Assembly (NCBI RefSeq): GCF_004795105.1
Contig: NZ_SSBL01000038.1
Coordinates: 1-55,053, forward strand
Length of the DNA: 55,053 bases
Direction of reading: 5' to 3'
From: Streptomyces sp. A0642
Lineage (GTDB): Bacteria > Actinomycetota > Actinomycetes > Streptomycetales > Streptomycetaceae
Shown here: piece by piece, positions 23,974 to 30,990 of the stretch
How positions within the stretch are numbered: the stretch's first letter is position 1
Layout of the letters: each line of letters begins with the position of its first letter
Program-made: the position numbers and the translations under genes
The notes under the pieces: model-generated
Told to the model about the DNA's origin: nothing
The model's database searches: none
The model's input: the letters and a program-made list of their open reading frames with translations, nothing else

Positions 23974-25773
23974 CTAGAACACCGGCGAACCATCCCGCGT
24001 CAGACGCCAGTCCACCGAAGCGAACGCCGCACCATCCACGACCCCCTTCGCCCGCACCCACGCGATAATCGTGTTCCGGATCTCCTCCGAATTCGCCCAC
24101 AACTGCTTCGCACCCGGCACATGCGGGAAATTGCCCCCACCGCTGGCCCGGTAGTTGTTCACCGCCAGGACGAACTCCGCCGTCGGATCGATCGGCTTGC
24201 CCTCGAACGACAGATTCACGATCCGCGAACCACTCGGCTTCGCGATGTCGATGTCATACGTCAGACCCGAGACCGCGTCATAGTTGTAGTCCGGTGTGTT
24301 GTCCGCGTTCGTCAGCTTCGACGTGTCCACCGGAGCGCCCGCCGCCGTCTGCACGTAATACCGCGCCGAGAACTCCAGATAGTCCTTCAGCTGCGCACCC
24401 GTCAGCAGCCGCGCCTCCAGCGTGTTCTCGAACGGATACAGCCCCGCCGCATCCTTGATCGTCACATTCCCCGCGGGAATCTGCGCCGTCCGCGAGAAAC
24501 ACGACGCCTGCGACAGCACCGGCAACGACGCATACGCGCCACCGGCCAGCGCCGCCTTCACCGTCTCCGCCTGGACGACATTGATCAAATCGATGATCGG
24601 CTCGTCCTTCCACGCCGCCTCGGCCGTCGTCATCGCCGCCGTCGACGTACCGATCACCTGGTTGACGTAGGCCACCACCTTCTTGTGCTCGTCCACCAGC
24701 AACCTTGTGACCTTCGGGTCCTCCGCCACCGTATTCGAGTTCAACACCTGGGCGCCGGCCTTCTCGACCACCCAGCGCCCCTTCTCCCACACCAGGTCGA
24801 AGTCGAACAACGTCAGCCGCTGCCCCCACTTCAACGGCTCCGACAGCACGACCTTCTTACCGGTCTGCTTGTTCTCCACGAAGTACTCGGGAATCTCCGA
24901 GTGCGCATGCCCCACCAGAATCGCGTCGATCCCCGCAACCTGCTCCGCCACCAGACCCGCCGCATTCTCCACATACGGAATCTGATCACCGTACGACGAC
25001 GTCCCACTGGACCCCGAGTGCGCCGACACGATCACCACATCCGCACCCATCGAACGAAGCCGCGGCACATACTTCGCCGCCTGCTCCTCAAGACCCGGGA
25101 ACACCATCTTCCCGCTCACGTTCGCCTTGTCCCAGATCGCGATCCCCGGATTCGTCAGCCCCAGAATCGCGACCTTCACATCCCGGCCGTGCGGCGTACG
25201 CAACTTCTTGATCACGTATGGGGCGAACGCCGGCCGCAACGTCTTCGCATCCAGCGCGTTCGCACCCAGCAGCGGGAAATCACACTGCTCCTCGAACTTC
25301 CGCAGCACGGGAATGCCGTAGTTGAACTCGTGATTGCCGAGCGCCGCCGCGTCATAACCGATCGCGTTCATCGCCTGCGCCATCGGGTGCACCGGGCCGT
25401 GCTTCGCGGTGATCGGATCGATCTTCGCGTAGTAGTACGACAACTGCGTCCCCTGGATCGTGTCACCCGCATCGATCATCAGGGTGTTGTGACGGCCCTT
25501 CTCCCGGCGCACCTGCTCCACCAGCGTCGAGATCTTCGCCAGACCCACATCGTTGTGCGCCTTGTCGTCGAACTCCTTGTCCGTGAAGTAGTCCCAGTTG
25601 AAGACATTCCCGTGCAGGTCCGTCGTCCCCATCACGGTGAACGAGTACCGCTTCGGCGGACGCCCGTGCCCCCGGCCATGCGCCTCGGCCGACGCCGCGG
25701 CACCACCCGCGATCGCCACACCGGCCCCGGCCGCGGCCGATGTGCCCAGGAACGTCCTTCGGTTCAGCGGCAT
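23974..25773 (-). CDS. Tat-exported bifunctional metallophosphatase/5'-nucleotidase
   Basis: 599 residues from the ATG at 25773, with GGGAG upstream; a GTG at 25785 is possible. The N-terminus MPLNRRTFLG plus an Ala-rich hydrophobic run is a twin-arginine signal peptide. The metallophosphatase domain has TTDLHGN, DAGDTIQG, GNHEFNYG and GHAHSE, which supply the two-metal site. The C-terminal 5'-nucleotidase domain contains YPFENTL and NNYRASGGG. It should hydrolyse nucleotides or 2',3'-cyclic nucleotides outside the membrane for phosphate and nucleoside salvage. Two kinds of direct repeat lie in its promoter region. Confidence 0.92.
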   Translation of the reverse strand: MPLNRRTFLGTSAAAGAGVAIAGGAAASAEAHGRGHGRPPKRYSFTVMGTTDLHGNVFNWDYFTDKEFDDKAHNDVGLAKISTLVEQVRREKGRHNTLMIDAGDTIQGTQLSYYYAKIDPITAKHGPVHPMAQAMNAIGYDAAALGNHEFNYGIPVLRKFEEQCDFPLLGANALDAKTLRPAFAPYVIKKLRTPHGRDVKVAILGLTNPGIAIWDKANVSGKMVFPGLEEQAAKYVPRLRSMGADVVIVSAHSGSSGTSSYGDQIPYVENAAGLVAEQVAGIDAILVGHAHSEIPEYFVENKQTGKKVVLSEPLKWGQRLTLFDFDLVWEKGRWVVEKAGAQVLNSNTVAEDPKVTRLLVDEHKKVVAYVNQVIGTSTAAMTTAEAAWKDEPIIDLINVVQAETVKAALAGGAYASLPVLSQASCFSRTAQIPAGNVTIKDAAGLYPFENTLEARLLTGAQLKDYLEFSARYYVQTAAGAPVDTSKLTNADNTPDYNYDAVSGLTYDIDIAKPSGSRIVNLSFEGKPIDPTAEFVLAVNNYRASGGGNFPHVPGAKQLWANSEEIRNTIIAWVRAKGVVDGAAFASVDWRLTRDGSPVF

Positions 25774-25789
25774 CTCGTCTCCCACATCT

Positions 25790-25864
25790 CAGTTCTCTCC
25801 GTGCACAGTTCTGTCCGCACACCACGCGCGTAGACCCCCCGCACGCTCGGACAACGCGCGTAGA
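25790..25864. promoter_or_regulatory. Two sets of direct repeats upstream of the 5'-nucleotidase
   Basis: CAGTTCTCTCCG (25790-25801) and CAGTTCTGTCCG (25806-25817) repeat with a 16-bp period. ACGCGCGTAGA occurs exactly twice, at 25824-25834 and 25854-25864, a 30-bp period or about three helical turns. Neither matches the 11-bp-period GTTCACC PHO box that would be expected for a phosphate-regulated nucleotidase. The rest of the 345-bp gap before pyruvate kinase holds that gene's promoter and nothing else I can name. Confidence 0.45.
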
Positions 25865-26084
25865 TAATCACCCACACCCGGCCCCCGGCAACACCCCCGG
25901 CACGTTTCCATTCGATGACCACCCGCCGCCGCACCGGTTGCCACAGCGAACCCGGACCCCACCCCACCCGCCCCCGAGACCCGTGAACCCACCACCGAAT
26001 GCTCATCCGAGCACCCCGACGCACAATTCAACACTTGTCAAAAACCCTTCACCCAAAGGCCGTTGCTCAGTCATGCACAGCCAA

Positions 26085-26112
26085 TTAACTACCCGTAGGT
26101 AAGGTCTAGGCT
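26085..26112 (+). promoter_or_regulatory. Pyruvate kinase promoter, leaderless type
   Basis: TTAACT (26085-26090), a 16-bp spacer and TAGGCT (26107-26112) precede the ATG at 26119 by six bases, with no room for a ribosome site. Transcription should start at the A of the ATG. Confidence 0.55.
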
Positions 26113-26118
26113 CGAACC

Positions 26119-27552
26119 ATGCGCCGAGCCAAAATCGTTTGCACACTAGGACCCGCCACCGACACATACGACCAGATCAAAGCCCTGGTCGACGCGGGAA
26201 TGGACATCGCCCGCCTCAACCTCAGCCACGGCAGCTACGCCGAACACGAAACCCGCTACCACCACGTACGCAAGGCATCCGACGAAGCCGGACGCAGCGT
26301 CGGCATCCTCGCCGACCTTCAAGGCCCGAAGATCCGCCTCGGACGCTTCCGCGAAGGTCCCGTACTCCTTGAACGCGGCGACGACTTCACCATCACCGTC
26401 GAACCCACGGAAGGCGACCGCCACACCTGCGGCACCACCTACACCGGCCTCCACACCGATGTCACCGCCGGCGAACGCATCCTCGTCGACGACGGCCGCG
26501 TCACCCTCGAAGTCACCGAAGTCGACGGCCCCCGCGTCCACACCACCGTCATCGAAGGCGGCATGGTCTCCGACCACAAGGGACTCAACCTCCCCGGCGT
26601 CGCCGTCTCCGTCCCCGCCCTCTCCGAAAAGGACATCGAAGACCTCCGCTGGGCCCTGCGCACCGGCGCCGACGTCATCGCCCTCTCCTTCGTCCGCAGC
26701 GGACGCGACATCGAGGACGTCCACCGCATCATGGACGAAGAAGGCCGACGCCTCCCCGTCATCGCGAAGGTCGAGAAGCCCCAGGCCGTCGACAACATCG
26801 ACGACATCGTCGCCGCCTTCGACGGCATCATGGTCGCCCGCGGCGACCTCGGCGTCGAAATGCCCCTGGAACAGGTCCCGATCGTCCAGAAGCGCGCCAT
26901 CAAACTCGCCAAGCGCAACGCCAAACCGGTCATCGTCGCCACCCAGATGCTCGACTCGATGATCGACAACTCCCGCCCCACCCGCGCCGAGGCCTCCGAC
27001 GTCGCCAACGCCGTCATCGACGGCACGGACGCCGTGATGCTCTCCGGCGAGACCAGCGTCGGCAAGTACCCCATCGAAACGGTCCGCACGATGTCCCGCA
27101 TCGTCGAAGCCGCCGAGGAGGACATCCTCGCCAAGGGCCTCCCACCGCTGACCGACCGCAACAAGCCCCGCACCCAGGGCGGCGCGGTCGCCCGCGCGGC
27201 AGCGGAGATGGGCGACTTCCTCGGCGCGAAGTTCCTGGTCGCCTTCACCCAGAGCGGCGACACGGTCAAGCGCCTCTCCCGCTACCGCTCACCCATCCCG
27301 CTCCTGGCCTTCACCCCGGACCCGGCCACCCGCTCCCAGCTCAACCTCACCTGGGGCGTGGAGACATTCCTGGGCCCGCACGTGGACTCGACGGACGCGA
27401 TGGTGGCGCAGGTCGACGAGGAGCTGCTGAAGATCGGCCGCTGCCAGAAGGGCGACGTCGTGGTCATCACCGCAGGCTCCCCGCCCGGTGTCGCGGGCTC
27501 GACGAACCTGGTGCGCGTGCACCACATCGGCGAGGACGACAGTCCGAAGTAG
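26119..27552 (+). CDS. pyk: Pyruvate kinase
   Basis: 477 residues, converting phosphoenolpyruvate and ADP to pyruvate and ATP. The N-terminus KIVCTLGPATDTYDQI and RLNLSHGSY begin the barrel, IAKVEKPQAVDNIDDI carries the active-site lysine, and MVARGDLGVEMPLEQVP is the metal/substrate segment. TRAEASDVANAVIDGTDAVMLSGET is the family signature. The full C-terminal domain is present. The gene appears leaderless. Synonymous codon choice changes along it: GAA dominates Glu codons up to about 26.9 kb and GAG afterwards. It ends 8 bp from the convergent LAGLIDADG-like gene. Confidence 0.97.
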   Translation: MRRAKIVCTLGPATDTYDQIKALVDAGMDIARLNLSHGSYAEHETRYHHVRKASDEAGRSVGILADLQGPKIRLGRFREGPVLLERGDDFTITVEPTEGDRHTCGTTYTGLHTDVTAGERILVDDGRVTLEVTEVDGPRVHTTVIEGGMVSDHKGLNLPGVAVSVPALSEKDIEDLRWALRTGADVIALSFVRSGRDIEDVHRIMDEEGRRLPVIAKVEKPQAVDNIDDIVAAFDGIMVARGDLGVEMPLEQVPIVQKRAIKLAKRNAKPVIVATQMLDSMIDNSRPTRAEASDVANAVIDGTDAVMLSGETSVGKYPIETVRTMSRIVEAAEEDILAKGLPPLTDRNKPRTQGGAVARAAAEMGDFLGAKFLVAFTQSGDTVKRLSRYRSPIPLLAFTPDPATRSQLNLTWGVETFLGPHVDSTDAMVAQVDEELLKIGRCQKGDVVVITAGSPPGVAGSTNLVRVHHIGEDDSPK

Positions 27553-27560
27553 GGCTGCTC

Positions 27561-28340
27561 TCAGTATTTCGGCCCGACGTGTGCGTCCATGAGCGCTACG
27601 GACGCCCGTCGGGCGACGGAGATGTTGTACTCCTTGCCCGCGCGAGTGCAGTGCGTCCACTCGATGCCGAGCTTGTCGAGGGTGTCGGTGTAGAGCCGCC
27701 GGATATCATCCGAAACGTTGGTGAACCAGTACCGCGGATACTCGTATCGCTTCTTTACGCCGCCGACTGTCCTGGTGGTCCAGTTCATGTTCCGGCATCC
27801 GTCGGAGTGGATGAGGCCCCGGATGAAGTCCCAGGGGTGGGCGTCGACGATGTCCTGTTGCCAGGGTTCGAGGGCGATGAGGCGGTCGTGCTTCCTGCCG
27901 GGGCCGTGCTGGGGGAAAAGGCACGTCCAGTGCTTTGTGAAGGACTTGACCTCGACGCAGCCGTTTCTATGGCGTCGGCCCGTGCGTGGCGTGGGCATTA
28001 CTTGGAGGATCGCCCATTCGGCTTCATCGACCAGGCCTGGGTGCACCTCGCCGCAGAAGATCGACAGGTGATGTTGTTTCTGTTTGGAGATGATGTGGCC
28101 GTCGCCCAGGTAGAGCCCTAGCAGGTAGGCGTAGGCGCTGCGATCGAAGTCACGGCCGGTGCAGATCGGGCAGTCAGTCGGCTGTACGTACTGAATTCCA
28201 CGCCGCTTGCGGTCCTCGTGCAGCCACCACCCGATTGTTCCGCGGGGCACATTGAGGAGCTCTGCTACTGCTCGATTTGTGCTCCCGCCCCTCAGGAGGG
28301 CAAGTGCTTCGTCACGTATCGACGGATTGTGCTGTCCCAT
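27561..28340 (-). CDS. Stand-alone LAGLIDADG-like protein with N-terminal HTH
   Basis: 259 residues from the ATG at 28340; no clear ribosome site. Residues about 8-45 look like a helix-turn-helix (NRAVAELLNVPRGTIGWWL). C57/C60 (CPIC) may bind metal. Two LAGLIDADG-type helices are recognisable: YLLGLYLGDG (72-81, Asp80) and FIRGLIHSDG (172-181, Asp180), with about 100 residues between them as in monomeric homing endonucleases. It is not inside an intron or intein, and its base composition looks less GC-rich than its neighbours. It lies between pyk and an unusual tRNA gene of the same orientation. It could be a degenerate homing endonuclease turned regulator or an active mobile gene. Confidence 0.7.
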   Translation of the reverse strand: MGQHNPSIRDEALALLRGGSTNRAVAELLNVPRGTIGWWLHEDRKRRGIQYVQPTDCPICTGRDFDRSAYAYLLGLYLGDGHIISKQKQHHLSIFCGEVHPGLVDEAEWAILQVMPTPRTGRRHRNGCVEVKSFTKHWTCLFPQHGPGRKHDRLIALEPWQQDIVDAHPWDFIRGLIHSDGCRNMNWTTRTVGGVKKRYEYPRYWFTNVSDDIRRLYTDTLDKLGIEWTHCTRAGKEYNISVARRASVALMDAHVGPKY

Positions 28341-28400
28341 GTGCTGGAGTCTTGTGCGACTCTCGCTGGCGCGTGCTCATGATGGGCGTGTGTTCATCAG

Positions 28401-28436
28401 CAAGGGTGAAGATCGTCAAAATGTACATCACCCTTG
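28401..28436. terminator. Hairpin between tRNA and LAGLIDADG-like gene
   Basis: CAAGGGTGA (28401-28409) pairs perfectly with TCACCCTTG (28428-28436) across 18 bases. It lies just downstream of the minus-strand tRNA and upstream of the LAGLIDADG-like gene, so it could end the tRNA transcript or be an operator. Confidence 0.45.
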
Positions 28437-28451
28437 GAATCGAAGGAGAAG

Positions 28452-28524
28452 TGCCCCGAGTCGGATTCGAACCGACGCTGTATGGGTTTTGAATCCATGG
28501 CCTCTACCGCTGGGCTACCGGGGC
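28452..28524 (-). tRNA. tRNA with anticodon CAA (nominally Leu), class I shape
   Basis: A 73-nt cloverleaf reads on the minus strand. The acceptor stem GCCCCGG pairs with TCGGGGC with one G-U. The D arm is GCCC-AGCGGTAGA-GGC, with only a 3-bp stem. The anticodon arm ATGGA-TTCAAAA-CCCAT has an A-C mismatch at the loop-closing pair. The variable loop is 5 nt and the T arm GTCGG-TTCGAAT-CCGAC is perfect, with discriminator A. Anticodon positions read CAA, which decodes UUG leucine, but bacterial tRNA-Leu normally has a long variable arm. CCA is not encoded. Identity is therefore uncertain. Confidence 0.75.
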
Positions 28525-28624
28525 CCCTTCGAAACGAAGGATGTGCGAGACCCTCCGTGCCTCAAACATACCGTAACTAGGTAGGCTCTTGGGAGCAGCA
28601 CCCCTGTCTTGACCAAGGAGCCCC

Positions 28625-29275
28625 GTGACCACCCCCGAGTCGCCCCAGCCCGTCGCCGACGACGACAAGTCGCACGTCCCGCCGCTGACGACCCGTGTCG
28701 TCATCGCCGAGGACGAGGCGCTCATCCGCCTCGACCTCAAAGAGATGCTCGAAGAAGAGGGGTACTCGGTCGTCGGTGAGGCCGGGAACGGGCAGGAGGC
28801 CGTCGAGCTGGCGCGGGAGCACAAGCCGGACCTGGTGATCCTCGATGTGAAGATGCCGATTCTCGACGGGATCTCCGCCGCCGAGAAGATCGCCGAGGAG
28901 TCCATCGCGCCCGTCCTGATGCTCACGGCGTTCTCGCAGCGCGACCTCGTGGAGCGGGCCCGGGACGCCGGGGCGATGGCGTACCTCGTGAAGCCGTTCA
29001 GCAAGAGCGACGTGGTGCCGGCCATCGAGATGGCGGTGTCGCGGTTCGCGGAGCTGAAGGCGCTGGAGAGCGAGGTCGCGGACCTGTCGCAGCGGCTGGA
29101 GACGCGCAAGCTGGTGGACCGGGCGAAGAGCATTCTGCAGACGGACTACGGCCTGTCCGAGCCGGCGGCGTTCCGGTGGATCCAGAAGACGTCGATGGAC
29201 CGGAGGCTGTCGATGCAGCAGCTGGCGGAGGCGCTGATCGAGGACGCCGAGGAGAAGAAGCGGGCGGCCGAGTAG
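28625..29275 (+). CDS. ANTAR-domain response regulator, PdtaR-like
   Basis: 216 residues from the GTG at 28625, with AAGGAG upstream. The receiver domain has the acidic pair in VIAEDEA (Glu29/Asp30), the phospho-acceptor Asp74 in ILDVKMP, Thr101 and Lys123. The C-terminal ANTAR domain (about 140-210) with DRAKSILQTDYGLSEPAAF binds paired RNA hairpins to prevent termination. In actinobacteria the partner kinase is a PdtaS-type soluble histidine kinase, not present here. A TAGGCT box at 28582-28587 may be its -10. The gene ends in a strong hairpin. Confidence 0.9.
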   Translation: MTTPESPQPVADDDKSHVPPLTTRVVIAEDEALIRLDLKEMLEEEGYSVVGEAGNGQEAVELAREHKPDLVILDVKMPILDGISAAEKIAEESIAPVLMLTAFSQRDLVERARDAGAMAYLVKPFSKSDVVPAIEMAVSRFAELKALESEVADLSQRLETRKLVDRAKSILQTDYGLSEPAAFRWIQKTSMDRRLSMQQLAEALIEDAEEKKRAAE

Positions 29276-29299
29276 CCGCACCCGCACCCGTACGCGTAC

Positions 29300-29347
29300 A
29301 CGAAGAAGGCCCGTGCCCCGGACGTCCGGGGCACGGGCCTTCTTCGT
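29300..29347. terminator. Perfect 22-bp bidirectional terminator hairpin
   Basis: Arms 29300-29321 and 29326-29347 pair without a mismatch around an ACGT loop. A GAAGAAGG/CCTTCTTC base gives A- and T-rich flanks on both strands. It lies between the convergent response regulator and livF. Confidence 0.9.
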
Positions 29348-29353
29348 ACGGGA

Positions 29354-30070
29354 TCAGTCTTCGCCGAGGTACGCCTTGCGGACGGACTCGTCGTGGAGGA
29401 GGTCCGCTCCGGTGCCGGAGAGGACGATCTTTCCGATCTCCATGACGTGGCCCTGGTCCGCGAGGGAGAGGGCGGCCTGGGCGTTCTGCTCGACGAGCAG
29501 GATCGTGGTGCCCGAGGCCTTGAGTTCGACGATGGTCTCCATGATCTTCTGCATCATGATCGGGGAGAGGCCCATGGAGGGCTCGTCGAGCATGAGCAGC
29601 TTGGGCTGGGACATGAGGGCGCGTCCCATGGCGAGCATCTGCTGTTCGCCGCCCGAGAGGGTTCCGGCGGCCTGCTTGCGGCGTTCCCCGAGGATGGGGA
29701 AGAGGTCGTAGGCGCGTTGGATGTCCTTCTCGATGCCTGCTTTGTCGTTGCGGAGGTAGGCGCCGAGGAGGAGGTTCTCGGTGATCGTCAGCCGGGGGAA
29801 GATGTGGCGGCCCTCGGGGGAGTGGGCGAGGCCGAGGGCGACGATCTTGTGTGCGGGGATGTTGGCGAGTGGTTTGCCCTCGAAGAGGATGCGTCCGCCG
29901 ATGGGCTTGAGCAGTCCGGAGAGGGTGCGCAGGGTGGTGGTTTTGCCGGCGCCGTTGGTGCCGATGAGGGTGACCACCTGGCCGGCGTCGACGGTGAAGG
30001 AGATGCCCTTGACGGCTTCGATCTTGCCGTAGGCGACGCGGAGGTCCTCGACCTCGAGCAGTGCGGTCAT
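29354..30070 (-). CDS. livF: Branched-chain amino-acid ABC transporter ATPase LivF
   Basis: 238 residues. Walker A GTNGAGKTTT, signature LSGGEQQML, Walker B LLMLDEPSMGL and the switch His region are intact. One of two ATPases powering import of leucine, isoleucine and valine (or related amides/amino acids). Its ATG overlaps the livG stop. It is last in the liv operon and followed by the strong terminator. Confidence 0.93.
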   Translation of the reverse strand: MTALLEVEDLRVAYGKIEAVKGISFTVDAGQVVTLIGTNGAGKTTTLRTLSGLLKPIGGRILFEGKPLANIPAHKIVALGLAHSPEGRHIFPRLTITENLLLGAYLRNDKAGIEKDIQRAYDLFPILGERRKQAAGTLSGGEQQMLAMGRALMSQPKLLMLDEPSMGLSPIMMQKIMETIVELKASGTTILLVEQNAQAALSLADQGHVMEIGKIVLSGTGADLLHDESVRKAYLGED

Positions 30071-30990
30071 CGGGTGTCCTCCTCCTCGGTGGTGGTGTTC
30101 TTGGTGCCGGTGCCGGTGCCGGTGCCGGTGTCGGTGCCGGTGCCGGCCACTGCTTCCGCCGCTTCGACTTCGGCGACTTCTTCGGCGCCGGGGGCGCCTT
30201 CGAAGGGGGTGCCGAGGTAGGCGGCGATGACGCGTTCGTCGCTCTGGACGACGGAGGGGGTGCCTTCGACGAGTTTTTCGCCTTGGACGAGGCAGGCGAC
30301 GCGGTCGCAGAGGTTGAAGATGAAGCGCATGTCGTGCTCGATGACGAGGACGGCGATGCCTTGGTCCCGGATGGCGAAGATGAGCTCTTCGGTGACGCGG
30401 GTTTCCTGGGGGTTCATGCCGGCGGTGGGCTCGTCCAGGAGGAGGAGGCCGGGGTCGCTGGCGAGTGCGCGGGCGATTTCGAGCTTGCGCTGGTCTCCGT
30501 AGGGGAGGTTGCGCGCGAGGTGGTCGGCCTTGTCCTGGAGGCCGATGAACTCCAGGAGTTCCATGGCGCGTTCGTGGCTGGCCTTCTCGGCTTTGGTGAA
30601 GCCGGGGAGGCGCAGGAGTGCGGACCAGAGCCCTTCCTTGGTCCTGGTGTGGCGTCCGACGAGGACGTTCTCCAGGACGGTCATGTTGGCGAAGAGCCTG
30701 ATGTTCTGGAAGGTGCGGGCGATGCCTGCCTTGGTGACGAGGTGGGGCTTGGGGGGCAGGACGGTGCCTTTGTAGCTGACCTTGCCCTCGGTGGGGACGT
30801 AGAGGCCGGTGAGGCAGTTGAAGAAGGTGGTTTTTCCGGCGCCGTTGGGGCCGATGAGTCCGACGATTTCGCCCGCGTTGACGGTGAGGTCGACGTTGCG
30901 GACGGCGGTGAGGCCGCCGAAGCGCATGGTGACGCCGTTGGCGTCGAGGACGGTGGTCGCGGTCTTCGTGGTGGTGGTCATGGTGGTCAC
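30067..30990 (-). CDS. livG: Branched-chain amino-acid ABC transporter ATPase LivG
   Basis: 307 residues from the GTG at 30990, which overlaps the livM stop (GTGA); an ATG at 30981 is the alternative. Walker A GPNGAGKTTFF, the LivG-type signature LPYGDQRKLEIARAL and Walker B LLLDEPTAGMNP are present. Compared with a usual LivG of about 255-270 residues, it carries an acidic and Gly-Thr-rich C-terminal extension (about 265-307). That tail is encoded in part by a hexamer repeat and is unlikely to be catalytic. Confidence 0.92.
   Translation of the reverse strand: MTTMTTTTKTATTVLDANGVTMRFGGLTAVRNVDLTVNAGEIVGLIGPNGAGKTTFFNCLTGLYVPTEGKVSYKGTVLPPKPHLVTKAGIARTFQNIRLFANMTVLENVLVGRHTRTKEGLWSALLRLPGFTKAEKASHERAMELLEFIGLQDKADHLARNLPYGDQRKLEIARALASDPGLLLLDEPTAGMNPQETRVTEELIFAIRDQGIAVLVIEHDMRFIFNLCDRVACLVQGEKLVEGTPSVVQSDERVIAAYLGTPFEGAPGAEEVAEVEAAEAVAGTGTDTGTGTGTGTKNTTTEEEDTR
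30103..30144. repeat. GGTGCC hexamer tandem repeat in the livG tail
   Basis: Seven contiguous six-base units, six GGTGCC and one GGTGTC, encode alternating Gly-Thr residues near the LivG C-terminus. The unit keeps the frame, so copy-number change would alter only tail length. Confidence 0.85.

Noticed and set aside
25790..25864. PHO boxes for the 5'-nucleotidase
   Set aside because: Repeat periods are 16 and 30 bp rather than 11, and the GTTCACC core is absent.
27550..27560. A fourth stop-codon-associated element after pyruvate kinase (TAGGGCTG)
   Set aside because: The left end resembles the others, but no matching right end with TA could be found before the tRNA, and the next gene ends only 8 bp away.
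27561..28340. An intein or intron-borne homing endonuclease
   Set aside because: The frame is free-standing between intact genes, with no flanking extein halves or intron boundaries.
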